Below the pieces are notes generated by a model. It was not told the origin of the DNA, made no database searches, and saw only the letters and a list, made by a program, of their open reading frames with translations. A stretch of DNA of 64,000 bases from positions 3,186,001-3,250,000 of the forward strand of contig NZ_CP051428.1 of the NCBI RefSeq assembly GCF_012676905.1, given 5' to 3'. Positions 33,379-43,300 of this stretch are shown one piece after another (within the stretch, counting starts at the first letter, position 1; the number at the start of each line of letters is the position of its first letter). Made by a program: the position numbers and the translations under genes. Source of the stretch: Paenibacillus albicereus. Lineage in GTDB: Bacteria; Bacillota; Bacilli; Paenibacillales; Paenibacillaceae.

Positions 33379-33404
33379 CAAGCCCCCGCCGGAGCGGGAG
33401 CTTG
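33379..33404 (-). terminator. Weak hairpin after the secreted GH87 gene
   Basis: Stem CAAGC/GCTTG plus CCCGC/GCGGG with one mismatch and loop CGGA. On the minus strand only a short T-poor tail (TTGTTCC) follows, so termination is uncertain. The remaining gap to the kinase start shows a TATGCT that could be a -10. Confidence 0.4.
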
Positions 33405-33480
33405 GAGACGGAAGGCATGGGAGAGTCGCTGGCGGACCGAGGGGAGCGGCCAGCGAAGCGGGCGGCCGCTTCGTCGGACG

Positions 33481-36171
33481 CTACCAGTTGTTGCCGGAGC
33501 CGCTCGCCGTGAAGCTCGGCGAGTCGTTCACGAACTTGCCGGACGGGGCGCCGTTTACGGTATTGTTCGTAAAGGTCGAGCTGCCCGTCGCGGAGCCGCG
33601 CATGTAGAAGCCGTGCGTGCCGGCGTTCGTGATCGTGTTGGAGCTGTACGTCACCGCGATGCCCGGTGCCGGTTCTTCGATGAAGACGCCGGCGTACGTG
33701 CTGTCCTCGATCGTGTTGCCGGCTACGGATACGCTCAGGTTCTGCGCCTTGCCGTTGTTGTTCAGCCAGTACGCCCAGATCGCGCCGATGCCGTATCCGT
33801 AGTCCTTGTGGAGCGAGCCGGCGCGCGCGAGGCGGTTGTTCTGCACGGTCAGCGTGCCCGTCATGGACGGCGGGTTGAAGTTCGTGCCGAAGCTGATGCC
33901 GGAGCCGTTGACGACCGTGTCCTCGAGCAGGTTGTTCAGCACTTTGTTGTCCTTGCCGCCATAGATGGCGATGTTGTTGGCGAGCGTCGGAATCTGGACC
34001 GTGTTGAAGCTGAACGTATTGTTCGTGTTCAGATACGTGTCCGACCACATCGCCAGCCCGTCGTCGCCGCTCGTGCGGACCGAGTTGTTCGTGACGGTCG
34101 TGTTCGACGTGCCGTAGTGGAGGTTGACGCCGTCCGCCCAGACGTGGCGGATGCGGGAGTTCGAGAACGTCGCCCCGCTGGTCTGGTTCGTCAGCCAGAG
34201 TCCGACCTTGGCATGCGTGATCCACAAGTTCGTGATCGTAGAGTTCGTGCCGTTGCCTTCTACGGCGGTCACGCCGTTGTAGTCGTCGCGGATGCGGTCG
34301 TCCGGCGCGATCTTGAAGTCGGAGATCGTCACGTTGCCGCCGCGCAGGTACAGTCCGGCATACGCCCCGTTGATCTCGGAATGCCAGATGCCCGCGCCGC
34401 GCATGGAGACGCCGCTGTCGAGATACAGGCGGGTGCCGGTGCCGTTGTAGCCGGCGCCCTTCGTGCCGCTGCCGATCGTGAACGCGCCGGACGGAATCCA
34501 GACGCCCTTGAGCGTGCCCCCGGAGTTCTTGACCGCCTGGATCGCGCTGTTGAACGCGGCCGTATCGTCGCTTCCCCCGTTCGCCGTCGCGCCGTAGTCC
34601 GTCACGGAGGCGTAGTTCGCCGGCTTGGAAATGGCGGCAGGAACCGCCTCCGTCTCCACGAGGTCGACCGTGACGTAGGACGTCTGGGCGAAATTCAGGT
34701 TGCCGGAATCGCGCTGCAGCTTGATGACGGTGCCGGCCGGGTAGGATTGGTCGAGCTTGAAGCCGACCTCGTCGTACATATGATGCGGCGTCGTCGGCTG
34801 GGCGTTCGGATTGTTGGACCAGCGGATCTCGCCGCCCTCGGTATTGTAGGAGCCGTAGATCCAGCTGTACTTGGACGTCAGCGGCACCTGCTGCTTGAGC
34901 GTGCCGTTCACGTACAGGCTGATGCCCGCGTCGATGCCGGTGCCGGCGGCGTTGTCCGGAATCGAGTAGCGCACCGTCACGCCCTGCGCCGCCTTGGCCA
35001 GCGTCAGCTGCACGTACTGGCCCGCGCCGGTCAGCCGGACCGCCCTGCGGCCGGACGCTTCCGAGGCGGGATCGCCGAACGTGCGGGACGGACCGATGAC
35101 CGTTCCGTTGTAGGTCAGGCTTTCCGCCTGGTACGTGTCGTACGGCATCGTCGCGCCGAAGGAGCCGGACGGCGCCGGGGTCGGGGTCGGGGTGGCCGTC
35201 GGCGTCGGGGTTGGCGTGGCCGTCGGCGTCGCAGTAGGAGTCGGCGTCGGCGTTGCGCCGCCCTGTCCGTAGACCTCGAGCTCGGCGGCCTGTCCGCCCG
35301 TCGCGCCGCTGTTGGCCGTGAAGCTCAGCCGCACATAACGGGCACTGGAGGCGGAAAAGGAGATCGCCGCCTCGTTGCCCGTCGCCGGATCGAACGTGTA
35401 GCTGGCCGACGCCTTCAGCGTCGAGTAGGACGTATTGTTCGCGCTGCCGAGCACGGCCAGCGTCTGCGAGCGGCTGCCCCAGCCGGACGGCAGCTTGACC
35501 TTCACGCTGGTGATGCTCTGGGCGCTGCCCAGGTCGACGGTCAGCGTGTTCGGGTAGGTCCCGGCCGCGCCTTCATAGTAGGTGGAGACGTTGCCGTCCG
35601 TCGCTGCGGAGGCCGGGAAGCCGCCGACGCTGCTGCTCGCCGTGGCGGTTTTGCCCAGCGCCAGGTTGGCGCCGAGCGACGCTTCCAGCGCCAGATGGTC
35701 GACGTTCACGTTGCCGCTGTCCGACGCGTCGAACTTGTACTGGAGCGTGTTGGAGCCTGCATTCAGCGTCACCGTCTCGCTGGCGGCGGCCCAGCTGTCC
35801 CAGTTCGCCGTGGCGGGCAGCGACAGCTGCTTCAGCTTGGAGCCGTTGACATACAGGCTGAGCGTCTGGGACGAGCCCGTGCCGTTGGCGTACCGGAGCG
35901 CGGCGGAGTAGCTGCCGGCGGAGGCGGCGCTCACGCTGAAGGTGGTGGAGGCATTGCCTTTGTTCGCGTCCGTATAGCCGCCGACAAAGCCGGTGCCGGT
36001 GTATCCGGCATGGTCGCTGGCGACGGACGCGCCGCCGGCCCGGACGGCGGACTCCGCCTCGTAGATCGTCGGAGCGGCGGACGCTTGCGGCGCTGCCGCC
36101 ACGAGCTGCACCGCCAGGACGGCGGTGGCGAGGACAGCGGCGCATCGCCGCATCCATGGGGATCGATTCAT
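33481..36171 (-). CDS. Secreted GH87-like alpha-1,3-glucanase (mutanase/mycodextranase type)
   Basis: 896-residue secreted enzyme. It has a signal peptide (about residues 1-33, ending ASA), then a CBM35/CBM6-like module (YEAESAV ... VDHLALE, about 36-165). A discoidin/F5-8-type module (LGKTATASSSVGGFPASAAT ... AELEVYGQ, about 170-300) and a Thr/Pro linker follow. A second YQAES-type beta-sandwich precedes a right-handed beta-helix catalytic domain. Motifs of GH87 are seen: MRGAGIWHSEI, IRHVWADGVNLHYGTSNTTV, TSGDDGLAMWS (candidate catalytic DD) and TLANNIAIYGGKDNKVL. The ATG at 36171 lies seven bases after AAGGAGG. No anchor is present, so it is released. Promoter shares its operator with the SLH-anchored paralogue. 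Confidence 0.88.
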   Translation of the reverse strand: MNRSPWMRRCAAVLATAVLAVQLVAAAPQASAAPTIYEAESAVRAGGASVASDHAGYTGTGFVGGYTDANKGNASTTFSVSAASAGSYSAALRYANGTGSSQTLSLYVNGSKLKQLSLPATANWDSWAAASETVTLNAGSNTLQYKFDASDSGNVNVDHLALEASLGANLALGKTATASSSVGGFPASAATDGNVSTYYEGAAGTYPNTLTVDLGSAQSITSVKVKLPSGWGSRSQTLAVLGSANNTSYSTLKASASYTFDPATGNEAAISFSASSARYVRLSFTANSGATGGQAAELEVYGQGGATPTPTPTATPTATPTPTPTATPTPTPAPSGSFGATMPYDTYQAESLTYNGTVIGPSRTFGDPASEASGRRAVRLTGAGQYVQLTLAKAAQGVTVRYSIPDNAAGTGIDAGISLYVNGTLKQQVPLTSKYSWIYGSYNTEGGEIRWSNNPNAQPTTPHHMYDEVGFKLDQSYPAGTVIKLQRDSGNLNFAQTSYVTVDLVETEAVPAAISKPANYASVTDYGATANGGSDDTAAFNSAIQAVKNSGGTLKGVWIPSGAFTIGSGTKGAGYNGTGTRLYLDSGVSMRGAGIWHSEINGAYAGLYLRGGNVTISDFKIAPDDRIRDDYNGVTAVEGNGTNSTITNLWITHAKVGLWLTNQTSGATFSNSRIRHVWADGVNLHYGTSNTTVTNNSVRTSGDDGLAMWSDTYLNTNNTFSFNTVQIPTLANNIAIYGGKDNKVLNNLLEDTVVNGSGISFGTNFNPPSMTGTLTVQNNRLARAGSLHKDYGYGIGAIWAYWLNNNGKAQNLSVSVAGNTIEDSTYAGVFIEEPAPGIAVTYSSNTITNAGTHGFYMRGSATGSSTFTNNTVNGAPSGKFVNDSPSFTASGSGNNW

Positions 36172-36314
36172 TGTTGTTCCTCCTTGAGTAGGTTGATTGA
36201 AGTTCATTCGCGGACCGTTTCGGGCGGTCCGGATGACGGTATTCGGATGGCGCTCCTCCCTCCCTTCATGAAGCCGAGCCGGGATGCCGGTTCGGAAAGC
36301 CGCGCCCCCTTCTC

Positions 36315-36398
36315 AGAAAGCGCTTTCCACGATCTCATTATCTCGACAACGCGATGCGGATACTACCATTCTGGTGACCTGTACGGACATTTTGAGCA
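36315..36398 (-). promoter_or_regulatory. Promoter, cre-like site and shared operator of the secreted GH87 gene
   Basis: On the minus strand GATAAT (36337-36342) is a -10. The operator-like CTACCATTCTGGTGACC (plus strand 36363-36379) has its promoter-proximal edge 16 bp from it. GAAAGCGCTTTC (36316-36327), a perfect palindrome matching the CcpA cre core, lies just downstream of the -10. The distal half of the operator (36389-36398) is poorly conserved. Confidence 0.55.
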
Positions 36399-36519
36399 GA
36401 TTTTCGCTGCCATTCATGCGCGATCCGATCCGCATTCACCGTCCCATCGAGCTGCAACCCGAACGAATCGGGCTGCAGCTTGCCGCGAGCGCGTCTTTCG
36501 AGCTGTAACTCGAACTGCC

Positions 36520-37165
36520 GAGTTGCTCGGTTTTTCCGCGCATCTCCGACCGTTCGGCCCTCCACTCGCCCGAGTTGCTCGGTTTTTCCGCGCATCTCCG
36601 ACCGTCCGGCCCTCCACTCGCCCGAGTTGCTCGGTTTTTCCGCGCATCTCCGACCGTCCGGCCCTCCACTTGCGCGAGTTGCTCGGTTTTTCCGCGCATC
36701 TCCGACCGTCCGGCCCTCCACTTGCGCGAGTTGCTCGGTTTTCCCGCGCATCTCCGACTGTTCGGCTCTCCACTCGCCCCAGTTGCTCGGTTTTTCCGCG
36801 CATTTCCGACCGTTCGACCCTCCACTCGCCCGAGTTGCTCGGTTTTTCCGCGCATCTCCGACTGTTCGGCCCTCCACTTGCCCGAGTTGCTCGGTTTTTC
36901 CGCGCATCTCCGACCGTCCGACCCTCCACTCGCCCGAGTTGCTCGGTTTTTCCGCGCATCTCCGACCGTCCGGCCCTACACTCGCCCGAGTTGCTCGGTT
37001 TTTCCGCGCATCTCCGACCGTTCGACCCTCCACTCGCCCGAGTTGCTCGGTTTTTCCGCGCATCTCCGACCGTTCGGCCCTCCACTCGCCCTCCACTTGC
37101 CCGAGTTCCTCGGTTTTTCCGCGCATCTCCGACTGTTCGGCCCTCCACTCGCCCGAGTTGCTCCG
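36520..37165. repeat. Tandem array with a 52-bp period, 12-13 units
   Basis: GAGTTGCTCGG recurs at 36520, 36572, 36624, 36676, 36728, 36780, 36832, 36884, 36936, 36988 and 37040. After an 11-bp insertion it recurs at 37103 and 37155 (the 37103 copy reads GAGTTCCTCGG). Each is followed by TTTTTCCGCGCATCTCCGAC and CGTTCGGCCCTCCACTCGCC. Each unit has a stem CCGAG-TTG-CTCGG followed by TTTTT, like a tiny terminator on the plus strand, and a second palindrome CCGACCGTTCGG. The 52-bp period rotates the frame, so the long open frames are not genes. 36400-36519 holds a degenerate GAGCTG-rich stretch. Confidence 0.92.
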
Positions 37166-37321
37166 ACCCGCATTCCAAACGAACTCGATTTTTTCGACTT
37201 AATGGCTCGACTGCGCACCTCCGGCTGACTCGCTGGCTTGCAAACGTATCGCACAAAGGCGACTGACGTCTCCCATGGTCCCTTGACCGGCTGCTTCGGC
37301 TTGTCGTTCCGGAGACAAAAA

Positions 37322-37364
37322 CAAAAAAGCCGCCCGCATGCCGATGAATCGGCAAACGGGCGGC
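37322..37364 (-). terminator. Terminator of the SLH-anchored GH87 gene
   Basis: Two stacked stems, GCCGCCCG/CGGGCGGC (37329-37336, 37357-37364) and TGCCGAT/ATCGGCA, with TTTTTTGT on the minus-strand side. It lies 30 bp past the stop codon. Confidence 0.88.
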
Positions 37365-37393
37365 CAGAGCTTCCTCTGTGCGGTCAAATGGAG

Positions 37394-40300
37394 TTACGGC
37401 CGCAGCTGCTCCAGAAAACGGAGCAGAAGTATCGCAGCCTCGGCCCGCGTCACGTCCGCCTCCGGATGGAACTTGCCGTCCGGAGCGCCGAGCAGCAAGC
37501 CGCGCGCGGCCAGCTCGCGTACCGAGTCCGCCGCCCAAGGGCGAATCGAGGCGGCATCTGCAAACGGAGGCGCCGAGGACGATGCCGCTGCTGCAACGGA
37601 ACTTCCGGCAGTCCCTTCTGCTTGCGCGCCGCCGCCTGCCTCCAGGCCGGCGCTCGCAGCGGCCTCGGAAGCGGCGGCTCCGCTCGTTGCCGAAACGCCC
37701 GCGAACGCCAGAAGGCGCGCGGCGAGCACCGCCAGCTCCTGCCGGCTGAGCGCGTCATCCGGCCGGAAGCGTCCGTCGGCATCGCCTTGCACGATGCCGG
37801 CCGCCTGTACGGCGGCCAGCGCCGCAGCCGCGTCCGGCCGGCTGGCCGCATCGCTCCACGACGCCGGAGCCGCAGGCATCGCCTCCAGCCCGAACGCGCG
37901 GGCCAGCAGCAGTGCGATCTCCGCGCGGGTCACGCGGCGCGAAGGCTCGAACGAGCCGCCCGGCACGCCGGCGGCGACGCCTTTGGCCGACAGCGAGCGG
38001 ATCGCCTCCGCAGCCCAGTGGCCGTCCGCCACGTCGCGGAAGGCTTGCGCCGGCATCTGCGCCGCCGCGAAGCTGCCGGCGCCAAGCGCGAGCACGGTCA
38101 CGACGCTGCCGCTGCCGTCCGGCGAAGCGAAGGCCGGTGCGGAAAGCCGCTTACCGCTGCCTCCCGCCACGCCGACCGCCGCTGTCCGCGACGTCTCCAG
38201 CGGCTCCGCGACGCGGAAGCGCAGGGACACATAGCCGAGCGAGCCGGCCGGCACCGGCAGCGTCCGGCCGCCGGCGCCAAGCTCGGCGCTCCAGCAGATC
38301 GAGCCGGAGCCCGTCCGTCCGCCTCGCTCCGCAGCCGCAGCGGCCAGCTGCGCCTTCTGCGCGTCCGACGCCTCGCCGAGCTCCAGCTTCAGCGCCGCCT
38401 CGGCGCCGCCTGCCGCGATCAGCGCGGCCAGCCGGGCCGCCTGCGGCGCCGCGAGCTCCAGCGAGCGCCCGTCGCCTTCCAGGCGCAGCGCCGCGCGCGG
38501 CTCGCCGGCGAGCGCCTGCAGCGCCGCGAGCGGCACGAGAGCGGCCAAGCCGCCGTCCGCCGCGCGGTAAGCCTGCAACCGCACAGAGAGCTGTCCCGTG
38601 CGGACGGCTTCCTTCAGCAGCAAGCCGTTGGCGGCGAGCGAAGCGTCCGCATCCAGCATTGGCGTCGGCGTCGGGCTGGCTGTCGGAGCAGGCGACCCGC
38701 CGCTTCCTCCGGAAGGAGCCGGGGTCGGATCCGGCGTCGCCGTCGGACCGGATGTCGGCGTCGGCGCCGGGGTCGGCGACGATCCGCCCGGCTCCTCCGG
38801 CTGTCCGGGCTCGGACGGCTCGGCCAGTCCTTCGCCCGTCGCCGCGCCGTCGACCGGCAGCGGCCCGGACGGCACGCCTGCCGCCTCCTGCAGCTCGACC
38901 GTCGCGCCGCCGGCCCGGAAGCGGCTGCCGAGCTTCGCTCCGCGCTGCTCCAGCCCTTCCAGACGCAGCAGTCCGGCCGCTCCCGGTCCGGCATGGATGC
39001 CCCACGTGCCGGAGCCGTCCAGCACGAGGTCGCGGATCGTGATCTTGCCTCCGGCCGCGCCCAGCGGCTGATTGCCGCTGACGTACAGCCCGGAGTACGT
39101 GCTGTCCAGCACGTTGTTGTCGAGGATGTCGATGTCGGCCTCGATCGGCAGGCTGTCCGTGAACAGCCAGATGCCGCCGAAGTCCTGCTTCCAGTTGGCC
39201 TCGCGCCCGCCGGTGCGGATCAGCGTGTTGCGCTCGACGACGGTGCGGCCGCCGAACGGAACCGGATTGAAGCGGGTCGACACGGCGATGCCCGCGCCGA
39301 AGCCGACCGTATCGCTCAGCACGTTGTCCTGCACCTTGTTGTCCGAGCCGCCGAACACCGCGATGTTGTCGGCGAGCCAAGGCAGCTGCACCGTGTTGTA
39401 GCGGACCGTGTTGCCGGACACGCGGGCATCGTCCGCGCTGACGCCTTCCGGCCGGGCCGACCAGAGCGCGATCGAGTCGTCGCCGCTGTTGCGGACGTGG
39501 ATCTGCTCGGCCATCGAGTTGCGCGTTCCGGTCGAGAAATTGATGCCGTCGGCATATGTGTCGCGGATGCGCAAGCCCGCCGCGTAGAGCCCGTCGGTGA
39601 CGATGCCGCCGTCCTCGTCGTCGCTGCGCACCGACCAGATGCCCGCCTTGGCATGCTCGACCCAGACATGCTGGATCGTCGAGCCGGCGCCGAACGTGCC
39701 GTCGAAGGCGGCTTCGCGCCGCTCGTCATGGCGGGCCGTCACGCCGACGTCGATCATCAGGTCCTGGACGGCAATGCCGCCGCCGACGCCCATGAAGCCC
39801 GCGCCCTGCAGCTTCGCCTGCCACATGCCCGCTCCGCGGATCGCGATGTCCTTCAGCTCGATCGGCCCTTGAGCAAGGTCGAACGTGCCGGCCGGGATCC
39901 AGACGCCTTCGCCGGCCTTGCGGGCGTCCTCGATGGCGGCGCGAAGCGCGTCGGAATCGTCCTGCCCGTCATCCGGCGCCGCGCCGTAGTCGACGATGGA
40001 CCGATAGCCGTCCGGCCGGGCATAGGCCGCCGGGGCCAGCTCCAGATCCGCGCTGTCGAGCACGACGTACTCGGCTCCGTCGTCGGCGCCGAGCTGCAGG
40101 CGCAGCAGCGAGCCCGCCGGAAGCGTCCTTCCGAACCGCAGCTGCGACTCGTCGTAGAACCGGTGCGGGTCGCCGTCCTCCGGCTCATTGGACCAAGGGT
40201 ACTTGCCGTACACCCAGCTGTGCTTGCTGGACAAAGGAATCTTGCCCGCATCCTTGCCGTCCACCGTCACGCTGAGCGTCGCGTCCAGCCCTTGACCGTC

Positions 40301-43300
40301 CGCGCTGTCCGGGAGGATGTAGCGCAGCGCCATCGCGCTCGCGGGCTTGTCGAGCCGGAACTCCACATGCCGCCCCGGCTCGTCCAGCAGCACCGCGCGG
40401 CGCCCTGAAGCCTCCGACGCGAACGTCATGAACGTCCGGTCCGGCCCGAGAATGGTGCCGTCCGTCGACGCATGCTCCGCCTCGTACGTGACGAAGGGCA
40501 GCGTCGCCCCGCGATAGGCGCGGCTGACCGCCCGCTTCACCGTCAAGCGGTCGACGAGCAGGCCGCCCTTCGCCCCCTCCGCGCCCTCCGCGAAGCTCAG
40601 CTCCACCGAGTTGTACCCTTCGCGCAGCGACAGCGCAAGGGATGCGTCCGTCCAGCCTGCAGGCCCGTCCACGACCAGCTCGCCCTGAGGCAATCCGTTC
40701 ACGGATACGGCCGCGACCCCGGCGCCGCCCTCGGCGGCGATCCGGAACGACGCCTCGTAGTCGCCGGCCGCCCCGGCGGCCACCGCGAGGATGAGGCGGT
40801 TGCCGGGACGGCCGAGTCCGGCCGCATAGCCCTTGCCGCTATGCCCTTCCCGCTGCGACGCGGCTGCCGCGCCGCCGCTCATGAAGCCGTTCTCGGCTTC
40901 ATAGCGGATGTCGCCCGGCTGTTCCTCCAGCGTCCACCGGATGCTCTCCGGCGCCGGACCTGTCTCGGCGGCAGCCTCCAGCCTCAGCTGTCCGCCGCTC
41001 AGCGCCAGCGCCCGGCCGGGCCACGCGGCGCTCTCCAGCACGAACCGGCCGCCGCGCGCCGCGAGCGTCCACTGCGCCTCGGCCGATGCGGCGTCTGCGG
41101 CGCTTGCGGAGCGGATCGAGCCGTCCGCTCCGGCCGCCAGATAACGCTCTCCCGCCGCGCTGCTCAGCCGCTGCCGTCCATTGAAGTCCTCCAGCCGCCA
41201 CAGCGCGTCCGCTCCGGCCGCATCGCCTGTCAGGGCCGTCACCGCTCCGTTCCGGTCCCAGCCGACATAACGGCCGGCCACGGCGTTCGCCAGCCGGTAC
41301 AAGCCACCATGCGGCGCGGCCGGCGTCGAGCCGTCGCCGGCCGCATCGGCTTCCTCCGGCACGAAGCTCTCTTCCGGCGCGGCTTCCAGCCGCCACTGCA
41401 CCCCGGCCTTGTCCACCGAGCGCAGGCCGAGCTGCGCATAGCCCTGGCCGTCCTCGATGTGCACATATTCGTCGGAGCGGCCGTCGGACAGGCTTCTCAC
41501 CAGCACGACGCCGGAAGCCGCGCCGCGCTCCAGCGCCCACTCCGCGCCATGGAGCGCGGCGTCAGGCTCAGCAGCCGAGGCCGTCAAGTACGGCTTGCCC
41601 TCGTTCCAGCGCAGCCAGCCGCCTGTCGCGCGGTTCTGCAGCCGCCAGCCGCCTTCGTCCGCTGACGGCAGCCAGTGGGAGCGCGCGTCGCCCGGCTCCG
41701 GCGAGCCGTACAGCACCGCGCCGCGCCCGTTCGCCAGCAGCGCCGCACCGCCGCTGCCGACCAGCCGCACATAGCCGTCCGGCAGCTCGACCGGCTGCTC
41801 CGGCTGCGGCTCGCCGCCTTCCGCGAACGTCTCGAAGCGCCATTTCGGACTGCCCCAGCTCGGATCGATCGGGTTGTACTCCGCCGTCTTGAGCTGATGC
41901 TCGACGTTCAGGTAGCCCGACGCGGACTCCGGCCGGACGTCCGCCGCGCTGCGGATGAGCCGCAGCCCCTTCGTCTCCTTGACGATCCATTCATCGAGCG
42001 CGGAGCCCTCGGTGCGCTCCGCGACCCGCACCGGCTCGCGCGAATCCGGCTTGACGCCTTCCAGCGTCATGTAGTGCCCGGTCGCCCGGTTGCGGATCGT
42101 CTGCACGCCTTCCTTGCCGGCCGCCCCCTCGACGAGCCACATCGCGGCTTCATCCGCCGCCGCGGCATTGCCGTAGGCGAGCTTGCCGTCCTTCTCGAAC
42201 AGATACAGCTCCAGGTAATCGTTCTTGATGCGCACATAGGGCGAAAGCTCCGCATCCGGAGCCGGATCCTTGACCGCCCACGCGGCAAACGCCACCTCGC
42301 CGGACGCGACCGCTCCCGCGCGGACCGTGCCGTCGCCTGCCGCCGCATGAAGCCTCATCGCCGGGTCGTCCCAAGCGGCGAACGCCGCCTTGATGCCAGC
42401 GCCGAGCTCGTCCCTAGCCGGCGCCATGCTCCATCGCGCGGACGCTCCAGCATCCGCCGCTGCCGCCAGCATGAGCGGGCCGCCGTCCGCCGGACGGCTC
42501 ATGTAGCGGCCGTCGGCGACGCTCCGCAGCCGCACGGCCATGCCGTCATCCTCGATCGCCCAATACGACGACGGGTCCTGGTAATCGGCCGCGAGCGAGG
42601 CGACCGCTCCGCCGCGCGCGGCCACATACAGCCCCGCGCCGCCGTCCTGCAGCCGCTTGGCCGGCGCGTCCGTCGCCGCCTCCAGCCGCCAGCTCGAGCT
42701 GCCCCAGCCGGGCTGCGCCCAGTCGCTGATCTGCAGCCAGCCCGTCTGCTGCTGCACATGCAGGATATACGACGGATGCTCCGCGCTGCGGAGCGTCAGC
42801 TTGCCGCCGGCCTGGACCTCGACGAGCAGGTCGCCCGCCGAGCTGCCTTCCGGCAGCTCGGACGCTTTCGCCGGCGCGTTCAGCGCGTCGCCGTCGTTGC
42901 CGAGCCGGTTCAGCACATGGCCGGTCGCCCGGTTGACGAGCCGCTCGCTGCCCGCCGCCGCTCCCGGCATGCGGATCCAGTGCGAGGCCGGGTCGTTCGC
43001 CGCCGGCGTGCCGTACTCGACTTTGCCGTCCTTTTCGAACAGGGCCATGCCCTTCCAGTCGTCTACGAGCCGCACCGGCTCGGCGTCCAGAGCCGGCTCC
43101 AGATGCCAGGCCGCCGAGCCCCAGGACGGCTGCGCCCAGTCGCTCGCATTGGCGAAGCCGGTGAGCATCTGAATGTTCAGCACCTTGCCCGGCGCTCCCG
43201 GCACGGAGACGTTCACCGCATCCGCGCCGTAGCTGCCGCCGGCCGGCGCGACCGTCCAGGCGGCAGCGGCATCGTCCTCCGCTGCGGGCGATACGCCCAG

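Noticed and set aside
36520-37165. CRISPR-like regular array
   Set aside because: The whole 52-bp unit repeats without unique spacers, and no cas genes are present, so it is a tandem repeat.
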